The translations under genes and the position numbers were made by a program. Shown here one piece after another: positions 16,400-23,863 of a stretch of DNA of 23,863 nucleotides. Under the pieces are notes generated by a model. The model was not told the DNA's origin and made no database searches. It worked only from the letters and a program-made list of their open reading frames with translations. The stretch comes from CAZDXB01 sp964509335 (GTDB lineage: Bacteria; Bacteroidota; Ignavibacteria; Kapaibacteriales; UBA2268). Numbering within the stretch: position 1 is the stretch's first letter; each line of letters opens with the position of its first letter. The stretch covers positions 1 to 23,863 of the forward strand of contig CAZDXB010000036.1 in the NCBI GenBank assembly GCA_964509335.1, read 5' to 3'.

Positions 16400-16918
16400 A
16401 TGAAGCGGTTTGCGGGAATTTTAGCGGTTGTTATAATATCTTTGAGTCTTTTGTCTCTATTTTCTTGTTGCGAGTGCAAAAAGGGCAAAGAATCGGGCAA
16501 GACTTTTTTAACCGGCAAAAACACTTGGACTCAATGGCAAAAGCGTTCAAATTGGAAAGATTTTTCCGCTAAGAATTATTCGCCCGACGAGGAGATTGTC
16601 GGCGAAATAAAGTCTTTGATTTCGCAATACGACAATTTGAGCTTTATCGTTGTTTCGGCCGAGTGGTGTCCGGATTCCAAGTCGGAGACGCCGAAAATCT
16701 ACAAATTGCTAGAAGAAATCGGCGTAAAGTTCGAGACCGTTCCGATATACGGCGTCGATAGGAAAAAATCCGAACCGACGGGAACTGCCGAACAATACAC
16801 GATTAAGCGCGTTCCCACGCTGATAGTTCTGGCAAACGGCAAGGAACTCGGCAGAATTGTCGAGTATCCGTATTTGAGCTGGGAAGAGGATTTAAAAACA
16901 ATTATAGAGAACAAATAA
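16400..16918 (+). CDS. Thioredoxin-fold lipoprotein with a single active-site cysteine (WCPDS)
   Basis: The predicted product has 172 residues. A hydrophobic leader ends in a lipobox-like LFSC (C23), so it should be a lipoprotein. A thioredoxin fold follows from about 65: strand SFIVVSAEW, active-site helix with W89-C90-P91-D92-S93-K94, and the cis-proline loop KRVPT (P139). A canonical thioredoxin has CxxC; here the second position is serine, so it could bind, form mixed disulfides or be monothiol-reactive rather than act as a dithiol reductase. The ATG at 16400 has AAGGG 7 nt upstream, overlapping the previous stop; an in-frame TTG at 16394 is less likely. It lies between the secreted propeller protein and recQ (16 nt), probably co-transcribed with both. 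Partner and substrate are unknown. Confidence 0.82.
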   Translation: MKRFAGILAVVIISLSLLSLFSCCECKKGKESGKTFLTGKNTWTQWQKRSNWKDFSAKNYSPDEEIVGEIKSLISQYDNLSFIVVSAEWCPDSKSETPKIYKLLEEIGVKFETVPIYGVDRKKSEPTGTAEQYTIKRVPTLIVLANGKELGRIVEYPYLSWEEDLKTIIENK

Positions 16919-16934
16919 ATACGATAAGAAAAGA

Positions 16935-19298
16935 ATGGGAGACGAAATATATTATAAAACGCTCGAGAAGTATTTTGGATTCCGCAAATTCAGAAAGGGG
17001 CAGCTGGACGTAATAAAAGGCGTCGCCGAAAAACGAGACGCGTTAGTGGTAATGCCAACCGGCGGCGGTAAGTCGCTTTGTTATCAATTGCCCGCTTTAT
17101 TGACGAACGGAACGGCGCTGGTTCTTTCGCCATTGATAGCCCTGATGAAAAATCAAGTGGATTCTCTAAATAAAGCGAGAATTCCGGCGACATTTATAAA
17201 CAGCTCTCTGACTTATCCCGAAGTCAACGAACGAATCAGGAACGCCGGCGAAGGTCGGTATAAGTTATTGTATATAGCGCCGGAGCGTCTGAAGAATCGC
17301 AATTTCATCAGAGCGCTGAACGAAATCGAGGTCTCGTTTTTGGCGGTGGACGAGGCGCACTGCATATCCGAATGGGGGCATGACTTTCGACCGTCGTATT
17401 TATATATTAAGGACGCTCTGCGATTTCTGGAAAATCTTTCGATTGTCGCTCTAACGGCTACGGCGACGCCCGACGTTCAAGAAGACATAGTAAATTCTCT
17501 CGAAATGAAAAATCCGTTGAAAATTGTCAGAGGATTCGACCGACCCAACCTAAGTTACATCACCGAAACTACGGAAAACAAATTAGAACGAATAGTAGAT
17601 ATATTGCATAAAACGCCCAAAGGCTCAAGCATTATTTATTGCGGCTCGCGTAAGAAAGTTGAGCGTTATACGGAGAGTTTGCGCGGTTTTGGAATTGACG
17701 CTCACTCCTATCATGCCGGCATGCCTAGCAACTTCAGGAAATACGTTCAGGAGCGTTTCTTAAACGAAAACAATTCCATAATAGCGGCGACCAGCGCGTT
17801 CGGAATGGGAATAGACAAACCAGAGACGCGTAACGTAATCCACTGCGACTTAACGCAAACCTTGGATTCATATTATCAAGAGGCGGGCAGAGCAGGCAGA
17901 GACGGCGAGCCGGCGAATTGCTATTTGCTGTATTTGCCGTCCGACCGCAAATTGCAAGAGTTTTTTATCGAAACAACATATCCGAGAAAAAGCGTAGTAA
18001 CAAAGATTTACGACGTAATATACGACGCCGCTTCCGCCGGAGTGGGTGAAAAACCTTACGAATCAATTAAATTAGGCGAAGCGGAAATAGCCAACAGAGC
18101 GGGGACGAGCCTTTTTGCCGCTCGCTCGGTTATTAGTTTGTTGGAAAGAAGCGATATTATCAGGCGCGGTTCGACTAACGGCGTCGGCGAATTGAAATTC
18201 GTAACTAATAGGGAAAGATTAGTCGATTATTTTAATAGCGCTCCGGAAAAGCGAAAGAACGTTTTGGAAGCGCTTTTACGCGGCGTTAGCGCGGAGGCGT
18301 TTAATTCGTCGGTTGAATTCGACGTCAATCATTTAACCCGCAAATATATGATTAACCTCGTCGATTTGAAAAGCGGATTAAAAGCGTTTGAAATTGCTAG
18401 GCTAATAAAGTGTAAATTGCCGGGAGTTTCGAAGGGAATCACTTTCTTGACCGAGAGACGCCCGAGCGATAGGATTCCCATAGATTTTAAAGCCTTGAAC
18501 ATGCGAAGAAATCGCGCGGTGAATAAACTGAACGTCGTTCAGGAATACGCCGAAACGTCCGAATGCAAAAGGAATTTTATCCTCCGGTATTTTCAGGACC
18601 CCGACGCCGGCGGCGACTGCGGCAGGTGCTCTTCATGTCTATCCGAACCTACAAAAGACGAATCGTTTGAAAAGAAGAAATATTGCGAAAAAGAAATAAT
18701 GACAGCCGTAGCGAAGCTGAACGGCAAATACGGCAGAACGACGATAGCGGATTTCTTGAGAGGCGCGAGAACGCAGAAAACTATGAGGCTAAAGCTAGAT
18801 AAAATCGAGGGCTTCGGCGTTTTAAAGAATTTTGGCAAAAAGGAATTGATTAAGTATATCGACGCCGCTATCGCGCTTGGCAAAATTGATAAAATCGGAA
18901 TCAAGAGACCTGTTTTGGAAATTTCGGACTTCTACTCTCGCGATCCCGAACTCGGCGATATTCTAAACGAGAAGAGCGAGCGCAAAGAAATATCGCCAAG
19001 ACCCCAAAAATGCTTGAACTTAGCGAACGAAGGCTATTCGCTAAAAACGATAGCGAAGAAAACGAAGACGACCGAAACGGAAACGGCTAAGCTCTTGCAG
19101 GAAGCTATTGAGAAGGGCGGCAGAATTAATATCAATCTGATATGCTCGACGGAACTGTTCCATAAAGTCAAAAAAGCGGTAACCGAAAATCCCAATATCG
19201 CCCTTCGCGAGTTACGAACCGCGCTAAATTCCAAAATCGATTATTCCGCATTGAGAGTAGTCTTAGCTAAGGCGAGACGGGAAGTTGAGGGGAGATGA
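16935..19298 (+). CDS. recQ: RecQ-family ATP-dependent DNA helicase, long form with extra winged-helix and C-terminal HTH
   Basis: The predicted product has 787 residues. Superfamily 2 helicase motifs are in order: motif 0 region FGFRKFRKGQ, motif I MPTGGGKS (40-47), motif II DEAH (139-142), the RecQ aromatic-rich loop CISEWGHDFRPSY (143-155), motif III TATAT, motif V TSAFGMGIDKP, motif VI QEAGRAGRDG (315-324). The RecQ zinc site is C544, C562, C565 and C568. Between helicase and zinc site is an insertion of about 165 residues containing a winged-helix-like stretch (EIANRAGTSLFAARSVISLL), as in Bacteroidota-type RecQ. After the zinc site comes the RQC winged helix (about 580-655), then a helix-turn-helix (LANEGYSLKTIAKKTKTT, about 695-727) instead of a clear HRDC domain. 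It unwinds DNA in recombination and repair. The ATG has only a weak purine-rich upstream site. Confidence 0.92.
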   Translation: MGDEIYYKTLEKYFGFRKFRKGQLDVIKGVAEKRDALVVMPTGGGKSLCYQLPALLTNGTALVLSPLIALMKNQVDSLNKARIPATFINSSLTYPEVNERIRNAGEGRYKLLYIAPERLKNRNFIRALNEIEVSFLAVDEAHCISEWGHDFRPSYLYIKDALRFLENLSIVALTATATPDVQEDIVNSLEMKNPLKIVRGFDRPNLSYITETTENKLERIVDILHKTPKGSSIIYCGSRKKVERYTESLRGFGIDAHSYHAGMPSNFRKYVQERFLNENNSIIAATSAFGMGIDKPETRNVIHCDLTQTLDSYYQEAGRAGRDGEPANCYLLYLPSDRKLQEFFIETTYPRKSVVTKIYDVIYDAASAGVGEKPYESIKLGEAEIANRAGTSLFAARSVISLLERSDIIRRGSTNGVGELKFVTNRERLVDYFNSAPEKRKNVLEALLRGVSAEAFNSSVEFDVNHLTRKYMINLVDLKSGLKAFEIARLIKCKLPGVSKGITFLTERRPSDRIPIDFKALNMRRNRAVNKLNVVQEYAETSECKRNFILRYFQDPDAGGDCGRCSSCLSEPTKDESFEKKKYCEKEIMTAVAKLNGKYGRTTIADFLRGARTQKTMRLKLDKIEGFGVLKNFGKKELIKYIDAAIALGKIDKIGIKRPVLEISDFYSRDPELGDILNEKSERKEISPRPQKCLNLANEGYSLKTIAKKTKTTETETAKLLQEAIEKGGRININLICSTELFHKVKKAVTENPNIALRELRTALNSKIDYSALRVVLAKARREVEGR

Positions 19299-19325
19299 AT
19301 CCCGCGAACGAAAACTCTTTTATGC

Positions 19326-19499
19326 CTATATCCACTCTTTAGTAATTTCGTCGATTGTATTCATAGCTTCTATAGTGTAATAAAGAGCGTTAACGACGTT
19401 AATAAAATGCTGAATATCGTCGCTTGAAAGTGTTAATTCGCGCTTTTTGCGCGCCTTTAGCCATTTATCCAACACTTTGTAACCGCCGATATAAAAGCG
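19326..19499 (-). pseudogene. Decayed C-terminal fragment of a type ISP / Eco57I-like restriction-modification enzyme
   Basis: On the minus strand an open stretch of 57 codons reads RFYIGGYKVLDKWLKARK, then ELTLSSDDIQHFINVV, NALYYTIEAMNTIDEI, ending KEWI and a TAG stop at 19326-19328. From memory this matches the conserved extreme C-terminus of large type ISP and related N6-adenine methyltransferase-restriction proteins (family pattern YIGGYQV..KWLKDRKGR.L...DI.HYQKIV.AL..TI.LM.EID). An in-frame TAG lies directly upstream at 19500-19502. No plausible start exists, and the 130 nt further upstream carry no related frame, so over 90 percent of such a gene is gone. It lies convergent to recQ, 27 nt from its stop. 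Fragment identity is likely; the exact family is by resemblance only. Confidence 0.72.
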
Positions 19500-19631
19500 C
19501 TATAGGCGATTTTTAAGATATTTGACTTGACGCTTCGCTATTTATTAATTTTCTGATTATAATAAACACTTGTCTAATTGTAGAATATTTCACAAATTTA
19601 ATAAAATTACTTTTAATAGTTTTTTAAATTT
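19500..19631. other. AT-rich non-coding stretch upstream of the FkbM gene
   Basis: The remaining part of the 333-nt recQ-FkbM gap is AT-rich with stops in all frames I checked. It should hold the promoter of the methyltransferase gene, which has no clear Shine-Dalgarno. It also marks where the missing restriction-modification gene body must have been deleted, but no terminal repeat or target-site duplication is visible to me. Confidence 0.4.
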
Positions 19632-20354
19632 ATGGAAATGAAGAAAAAGATTAAATCGGCGGCGAGGAAACTAATCGACGCCTCTAAGATTGCAAGTCCT
19701 TTCAAAGCCCAAAAAGGACAAGACAGGTGGGTCGTTTCGATGTTGTCGTTTAAGAGGAATGGCTTTTTTCTTGACGTCGGCGCCGCCGACGGCGTAACCC
19801 ACAGCAACACTTATGGCTTAGAAAAATATTTTGGCTGGAGGGGGATATGCTTAGAGGCTAATCCGATTTTCTATCGGACGTTAAAAGACAAACGCCGTTG
19901 CATTTGCGATAACTCGGTCGTTAGCGATAAACCGGAAAAAGTTAAGTTCAGAGTTGACAACGGTCAACTCGGCGGCATTGTCGCTGAGGACACGGATAAT
20001 AATACGAGAATCCGCTCCGGGCAGTTGACTGACGCGGAAATTATCGAAATGGAAGCCATTACTTTGACGCGTCTTTTAGAGATTTACGAAGCGCCCGAAA
20101 TTATTGATTATTTATCGATGGATATCGAGGGCGGAGAGGAAAGAGCTATAAGAAGCCTGGATTTTAACAAATATAAATTTAAGTGTATTACGATTGAAAG
20201 ACCGACTCCTAAAGTAAATGAGATTTTATTTAATAACGGATACTTATTCGTTAAAAATCATAAATTCGATACTTTTTACGTTCATAGCTCGCTTGCCGCG
20301 GAAAAAAAGATTAAGCGCGCGCGGTTTGAACAAATCCCCGCTAAAGACTGGTAA
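19632..20354 (+). CDS. FkbM-family SAM-dependent methyltransferase
   Basis: The predicted product has 240 residues. Motif I is FFLDVGAADGVTHSNT (45-60), with the FkbM extension YGLEKYFGWRGICLEANP (acidic E75 for the SAM ribose) and the motif IV region YLSMDIEGGEERAI (160-173). The family methylates hydroxyls on sugars, antibiotics and lipids; many bacterial members sit in surface-polysaccharide clusters, matching the glycosyltransferase and RmlD genes here, though those are 5 kb away. There is no signal peptide or membrane segment. The ATG at 19632 gives a lysine-rich start; a second in-frame ATG at 19638 is possible. Neither has a good ribosome site. It begins next to the restriction-modification scar, so it may be part of an exchanged segment. 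The acceptor is unknown. Confidence 0.88.
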   Translation: MEMKKKIKSAARKLIDASKIASPFKAQKGQDRWVVSMLSFKRNGFFLDVGAADGVTHSNTYGLEKYFGWRGICLEANPIFYRTLKDKRRCICDNSVVSDKPEKVKFRVDNGQLGGIVAEDTDNNTRIRSGQLTDAEIIEMEAITLTRLLEIYEAPEIIDYLSMDIEGGEERAIRSLDFNKYKFKCITIERPTPKVNEILFNNGYLFVKNHKFDTFYVHSSLAAEKKIKRARFEQIPAKDW

Positions 20355-20447
20355 AACGTTATTTAAGCTAAAAATCGCGCTTTTGTTTTTCGATATTTTT
20401 CTTAATATTGCATTCTAACGCGGTAATTTTATTAAGAAAGACTTTTA

Positions 20448-21194
20448 ATGAAAAAGGGACTTATTTCGGCGTTTTTAATTTTAGTATCGCTTTTCGGCGA
20501 AGCTAAGATAGCGGGCTGCGCGCCTTTAGTAACGAGGGCGTCGCTTATTAGCGGAGCGGCTTACGACGACGTCGGCGATTTGAACTCGTATTTCGGAAAT
20601 AGCGGTTTTCCTTCGCTAAACGAGTTGAATTATTTTGCCGGATTTCAATACCAATCTAACTTTTTTCCTATGTTATATCCGAAACCGAAAGACGTATTCT
20701 ATTCTTTCGAAGCGAGATTTCCTTTTAATAGAAGCGCGAAACGAAACGGCAGAAGCGTCAAACTAACGACTGAAAGTTATTCCTTTGATTTATTGTTTTT
20801 CGAATCATACGTAAAGGATTTTACGATACATCCAATAATCGGATTAGGGCTTGCAAAATCTCACTTAGCAATAATTTCCGACGACGAGAGAACGCCGATA
20901 GAGGGCTTGGATATTGAAACAGACGCCTTCGGGTTGTCTAAGATAACGCCTTTGCTAAACATCGGCGGCGGAGCCGTCCTGCGAATACAGCTAAAAGACG
21001 ACTCGGTCGGCGTTTATAATTTAGCTTTGGGAATGGAACTGCGCTATTTAATTTCCTTGGATTTTCTCTCGTCGGCGTTCGGTTGGCGCTGCGGCGGCGA
21101 AAAAACGCCGAATTTTCCCGATTACGCGCCGCCCGGGCTGTCGATTTCATTTAATATAGGTATTGAGCGCCAAAATTGGTCTCTTATACAATAG
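20448..21194 (+). CDS. Exported protein of unknown function, probably a small outer-membrane beta-barrel
   Basis: The predicted product has 248 residues. The N-terminus (MKKGLISAFLILVSLFGEAK) is a signal peptide; GEA-K would suit signal peptidase I, while IAGC (21-24) also resembles a lipobox, though charged E18 and K20 lie between it and the hydrophobic core. The mature part alternates aromatic and hydrophobic strands (YFAGFQYQSNFF, FYSFEARFPF, SYSFDLLFFESYV, IHPIIGLGLAKS, ITPLLNIGGGAVLRI, NLALGMELRYLISL) and ends in ISFNIGIERQNWSLIQ, resembling a closing barrel strand. I do not recognise a named family beyond general outer-membrane barrel proteins. AAGAAAG lies ahead of the ATG. It is 93 nt after the FkbM gene and convergent with topA (8 nt between stops). 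Confidence 0.78.
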   Translation: MKKGLISAFLILVSLFGEAKIAGCAPLVTRASLISGAAYDDVGDLNSYFGNSGFPSLNELNYFAGFQYQSNFFPMLYPKPKDVFYSFEARFPFNRSAKRNGRSVKLTTESYSFDLLFFESYVKDFTIHPIIGLGLAKSHLAIISDDERTPIEGLDIETDAFGLSKITPLLNIGGGAVLRIQLKDDSVGVYNLALGMELRYLISLDFLSSAFGWRCGGEKTPNFPDYAPPGLSISFNIGIERQNWSLIQ

Positions 21195-21202
21195 GCGTCT
21201 AT

Positions 21203-23515
21203 TTACGCGTCGAAAGAGGTTCCGCATTCTGGACAACGCAGATATTTTACCCAATCGCCGTCTTTTTTCTTGTATCTAACTTCAAGATAGTAAAAGCCGC
21301 ACTTTGAGCATTCCTTATTTACCGGTTCGTATCTTGTGATATAGTCGCAATCTGGATATCGAGAGCAACCCCAGAATTTCTTTTTGGATTTCGGGCTGAA
21401 CTTTTCCACAACCTTGCCCTTTTCGCATTTCGGGCATTGAACGTTCGTGGAAATCGGCTTTGTCCCTTTGCATTTGGGATACTGCGAACAACCGTAGAAT
21501 TTGCCGTATCTGCTTTCTCTAATTACCATTTGAGAGCCGCATAAGTCGCAGGTAATTCCTTCGGCAATTTCCGGCTCTTTCTTCATTCTTTCTTCGTCTT
21601 TGGGCAGCGGCTTCGTGAATTTGCAATCGGGGTAATTAGAACATCCGAGAAATCTGCCTCGCCTGCTTACTCTAATTACCATTGGCGCGCCGCACTTTTC
21701 GCATTTTATTTCCGGAATGTCGCCGCTTTTTTCCGCTTTTTTCAATGACGTTTGGAACGGGTCGTAAAAGTGGTTTAATATTTTCTCGTAGGTTTTGTCC
21801 CCGTGAGCCACTTTGTCGAGGTTCTCTTCCATATTCGCAGTGAACTTTACGTTGAAAAGCTCGGGGAAGTTCTTTACGAGCGATTCGTTAACTTCTTCGC
21901 CGAGTTGAGTCGGTTCGAAAGATTTGTTTGCGGTATCGACGTAATTTCTGTCGAGCAAAGTGCCGATTATCGAGGCGTAAGTGCTGGGCCTACCGATACC
22001 CTTCTCGTCCAACTCTTTGACGATGCTGGCTGAATTATATCTTGCCGGCGGTTTAGTTTCCGAACGATTTTTCGTCAGTTTTTCTAAATCGACTTCCATT
22101 CCTTTTTTCAAATTCGACGGCAACTCGGAACTGTCTTTTTGGTAGCCGTTTTCTTTTGCCTCTTTGTAAGCGGCGAGAAAGCCTTTGAATTTTAGAATAG
22201 AGCCGGTAGCTCTGAACGTATATTTTCCGCTCTTGATATCGACTTTCGTGTTGTCGTAAACTGCCGGTTTCATCTGCGAAGCGATAAAGCGCGTAAATAT
22301 TAATTCGTAAAGCCTGCCCAAGTCTCTGTTCAATAATTTCTTTACTTCTTTCGGCGTAAATTCCATACTCGTCGGTCTAATCGCTTCGTGCGCGTCTTGA
22401 GCGGTTTTTGATTTAGTTGCGTAAAAGGGCGGCTTTGCAGGCGCGTAATCTTTGCCGTATTCTTTTTCAATGTAATCTTTCGCCGCTGATTGCGATTGCT
22501 TGCTCACTCTAACCGAATCGGTTCTCATATAAGTAATCAATCCGACCGCGCCTTCGCCTTTTACGTTGACGCCCTCGTAAAGCCTTTGCGCCAAGCTCAT
22601 CGTTTTTTTGTTAGAGAAGCCTAATCGTTTCGAGGCTTCTTGCTGCAGAGCGCTTGTCGTGAACGGCGGCTGCGGCTTCCTTTTGATTTGCTTCTTTGTA
22701 ATCTGCGAAATTTCGAAGTCTTCATTTTTAAGCGCTTTTATTATATCTTCGGCTTCTTTTTCGGATTTAATATAATTGAGCTTAGCCAGCTTCTCGTCTA
22801 TTTTATTTTGCTCTTTTTTGTCGGAGGCTTTAGCCGAGCCTTCCGGATTTTTTAAGTTTTTGCCGCCGATAGCGTTTAATTTGGCGTTGAAAATTTCGCC
22901 TTCGCTGTTGAACTTGCCGAGTATATTCCAATACTCTATCGGCTTGAAATTTCTTATCGCCTCTTCTCTTTCGCAAATCAACCTAAGGGCGACCGACTGA
23001 ACTCTACCCGCCGACAGCGCCTTGGACGTTTTCAGAATCATCGCTTGAGAGAGGAAAGGCGACACTTTAAAACCAATCAGCCTGTCCATCACTCGACGGG
23101 CTAGTTGAGACATAAACAGATTCTCGTTTAAGTCGCGCGGTTCTTCCAGTCCGTCTTTGACGCCGTTCTTCGTGATTTCGTTAAAGATAACTCTCTTAAC
23201 GTTGTCGTTAATTTTTTTGATTTCCTCGGCAATATGCCAAGCTATCGCTTCCCCTTCTCTATCTGGGTCGGTGGCTATATATACGTTTTTAGAGTTTTTT
23301 GCAAGCTGTTTTAGCTTTTTGATTATGTCGCCCTTGCCTTTTATCGTTATGTATTTGGGCTTAAAGTCGTTTTCTATATCGACTCCCAGCTTGAATTTCA
23401 CCAAGTCCTTGATATGCCCGACCGACGCCTCGACCGAATAATTCTTTCCCAAATAACGGTTTATCGTTTTGGCTTTCGCCGGCGACTCTACTATTACTAA
23501 CGTTTTGTTCGACAT
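21203..23515 (-). CDS. topA: DNA topoisomerase I (type IA) with four C-terminal zinc fingers
   Basis: The predicted product has 770 residues. An N-terminal TOPRIM domain has E10 (VIVESPAKA) and TDPDREGEA (82-90; D83, D85, E87 for Mg). Gate-domain motifs include LSAGRVQSVALRLI (167-180) and the catalytic tyrosine Y329 in ITYMRTDS. HEAIRPT (376-382) and GIGRPSTYA (506-514) are also conserved. Four zinc fingers end the protein: cysteines 605/608/625/631, 656/659/676/682, 694/697/717/723 and 736/739/761/764; the last is spaced differently (CxxC then CxxC). The enzyme relaxes negative supercoils. The ATG at 23515 (MSNKTLVIVESPAKA) is the family start; the in-frame extension to 23668 is non-homologous and runs into intergenic repeats. 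AAGGA is upstream with long spacing. Confidence 0.95.
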   Translation of the reverse strand: MSNKTLVIVESPAKAKTINRYLGKNYSVEASVGHIKDLVKFKLGVDIENDFKPKYITIKGKGDIIKKLKQLAKNSKNVYIATDPDREGEAIAWHIAEEIKKINDNVKRVIFNEITKNGVKDGLEEPRDLNENLFMSQLARRVMDRLIGFKVSPFLSQAMILKTSKALSAGRVQSVALRLICEREEAIRNFKPIEYWNILGKFNSEGEIFNAKLNAIGGKNLKNPEGSAKASDKKEQNKIDEKLAKLNYIKSEKEAEDIIKALKNEDFEISQITKKQIKRKPQPPFTTSALQQEASKRLGFSNKKTMSLAQRLYEGVNVKGEGAVGLITYMRTDSVRVSKQSQSAAKDYIEKEYGKDYAPAKPPFYATKSKTAQDAHEAIRPTSMEFTPKEVKKLLNRDLGRLYELIFTRFIASQMKPAVYDNTKVDIKSGKYTFRATGSILKFKGFLAAYKEAKENGYQKDSSELPSNLKKGMEVDLEKLTKNRSETKPPARYNSASIVKELDEKGIGRPSTYASIIGTLLDRNYVDTANKSFEPTQLGEEVNESLVKNFPELFNVKFTANMEENLDKVAHGDKTYEKILNHFYDPFQTSLKKAEKSGDIPEIKCEKCGAPMVIRVSRRGRFLGCSNYPDCKFTKPLPKDEERMKKEPEIAEGITCDLCGSQMVIRESRYGKFYGCSQYPKCKGTKPISTNVQCPKCEKGKVVEKFSPKSKKKFWGCSRYPDCDYITRYEPVNKECSKCGFYYLEVRYKKKDGDWVKYLRCPECGTSFDA

Positions 23516-23663
23516 TGCTCTTATTTTCCTTAATAAACTTTCATTTGAAATCAAAAATGCGAATATACGAAATTCTATTTGTCTTCTTAAAAATAATATT
23601 GAAACGAATGGAATCGAATGGTATTTTTTCAACTCGTTCCGCCCGCTACCGCGGCGGTTCCAC
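23516..23663. promoter_or_regulatory. Upstream region of topA
   Basis: This 148-nt AT-rich stretch before the topA ATG should contain its promoter. I see no clear -33/-7 pair and no attenuator-like hairpin. The plus-strand frames that cross it have no homology I recognise. Confidence 0.35.
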
Positions 23664-23774
23664 CTCACCCTATCCCTCTCCGCAAGCGGAGAGGGGACTA
23701 AACAGCTGCTATTTAAAGGATTGCATTAACCTATTAGTCCTCTCCCCGATTTCGGGGAGAGTTAGAGAGGGGTA
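23664..23774. repeat. Two-hairpin intergenic repeat (CCTCACCCTATCCCTCTCC type)
   Basis: Left hairpin: CCCTCTCCGC (23674-23683) pairs with GCGGAGAGGG (23686-23695) around a 2-nt loop, 10 bp. Right hairpin: CTCTCCCCG (23740-23748) pairs with CGGGGAGAG (23753-23761) around a 4-nt loop, 9 bp. About 44 nt separate them. The outer arms (CCTCACCCTATCCCTCTCC left; reverse complement of GGGGAGAGTTAGAGAGGGG right) are imperfect inverted copies. This is the layout of REP/BIME-like or small MITE-like intergenic repeats carrying the CCTCACCCTA..CCTCTCCC consensus seen in many bacterial genomes. It lies upstream of topA on its 5' side; copy number elsewhere cannot be judged here. Confidence 0.75.
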
Positions 23775-23824
23775 AATATCAATATATTGACGCAAAGCGA
23801 CGAGAATAGCCAATTTAAAACAGT

Positions 23825-23848
23825 AGAGCGGACGCCCTCGTCTGCTCT
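23825..23848. repeat. Perfect 10-bp hairpin near the right edge
   Basis: AGAGCGGACG (23825-23834) pairs with CGTCTGCTCT (23839-23848) around the loop CCCT, with one G-T wobble. There is no T-run on the plus strand and only a weak one (ACTGTTTT) on the minus strand, so a terminator is possible but not convincing. It may be another repeat-family member or end an upstream gene beyond the window. Confidence 0.5.
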
Positions 23849-23863
23849 TACCTTAATACTCGT

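Noticed and set aside
23516..23668. A 51-residue N-terminal extension of topoisomerase I
   Set aside because: The extension is not homologous to TopA, and MSNKTLVIVESPAKA at 23515 is the usual start.
23664..23774. CRISPR array made from the CTCTCC repeats
   Set aside because: Only two inverted, non-identical units are present, with no regular spacers and no cas genes.

Overview
The window looks like chromosomal DNA from a member of the Bacteroidota/Chlorobiota/Ignavibacteria side of the FCB group. Two large exported proteins end in C-terminal regions typical of type IX secretion (T9SS) cargo. Exported proteins built from PKD, Ycf48-like and choice-of-anchor-D (ASH-type) repeats, OmpA-tailed barrels and a RecQ with a winged-helix insertion fit the same group. 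I cannot name a genus. No rRNA, tRNA, CRISPR array or intact insertion sequence is visible.

Layout. Positions 1-66 hold a short purine-rich tandem repeat. On the minus strand, transcription runs from about 8.6 kb down to 71: a giant glycine-rich, multi-Ig T9SS-type surface protein (8599-3680), then 25 nt later an OmpA-family barrel protein (3654-1489), then a YeiH-type membrane transporter (1408-71). A divergent promoter region (8606-8758) separates these from a plus-strand run: a XerC/D-type tyrosine recombinase, a Gfo/Idh/MocA oxidoreductase and a HicB-like small protein, closed by a clear intrinsic terminator (10993-11027). A YchF/OLA1-family P-loop protein and a glycosyltransferase follow, almost overlapping. 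They converge on a minus-strand RmlD-type sugar reductase (14444-13548).

From 14647 a second plus-strand run encodes a seven-repeat Ycf48-like propeller with two PKD domains, a thioredoxin-fold lipoprotein with a single active-site cysteine, and a RecQ helicase. Next comes a 333-nt gap that is not empty. Its minus strand carries a decayed 57-codon fragment matching the conserved C-terminus of type ISP / Eco57I-like restriction-modification enzymes. An FkbM methyltransferase and a small predicted outer-membrane barrel protein follow. The minus-strand topA gene (23515-21203) closes the coding part. The last 348 nt contain a two-hairpin intergenic repeat and a further 10-bp hairpin.

Functionally, the window mixes DNA-topology and recombination housekeeping (XerC/D, RecQ, TopA), surface-glycan genes (Gfo/Idh/MocA, glycosyltransferase, RmlD, FkbM) and outer-membrane or secreted proteins. 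I see no intact new defence or mobile system. The points most worth a second look are the restriction-modification scar, the giant surface protein paired with an OmpA-barrel partner, the monothiol thioredoxin-like lipoprotein next to the propeller protein, and the terminal repeats.
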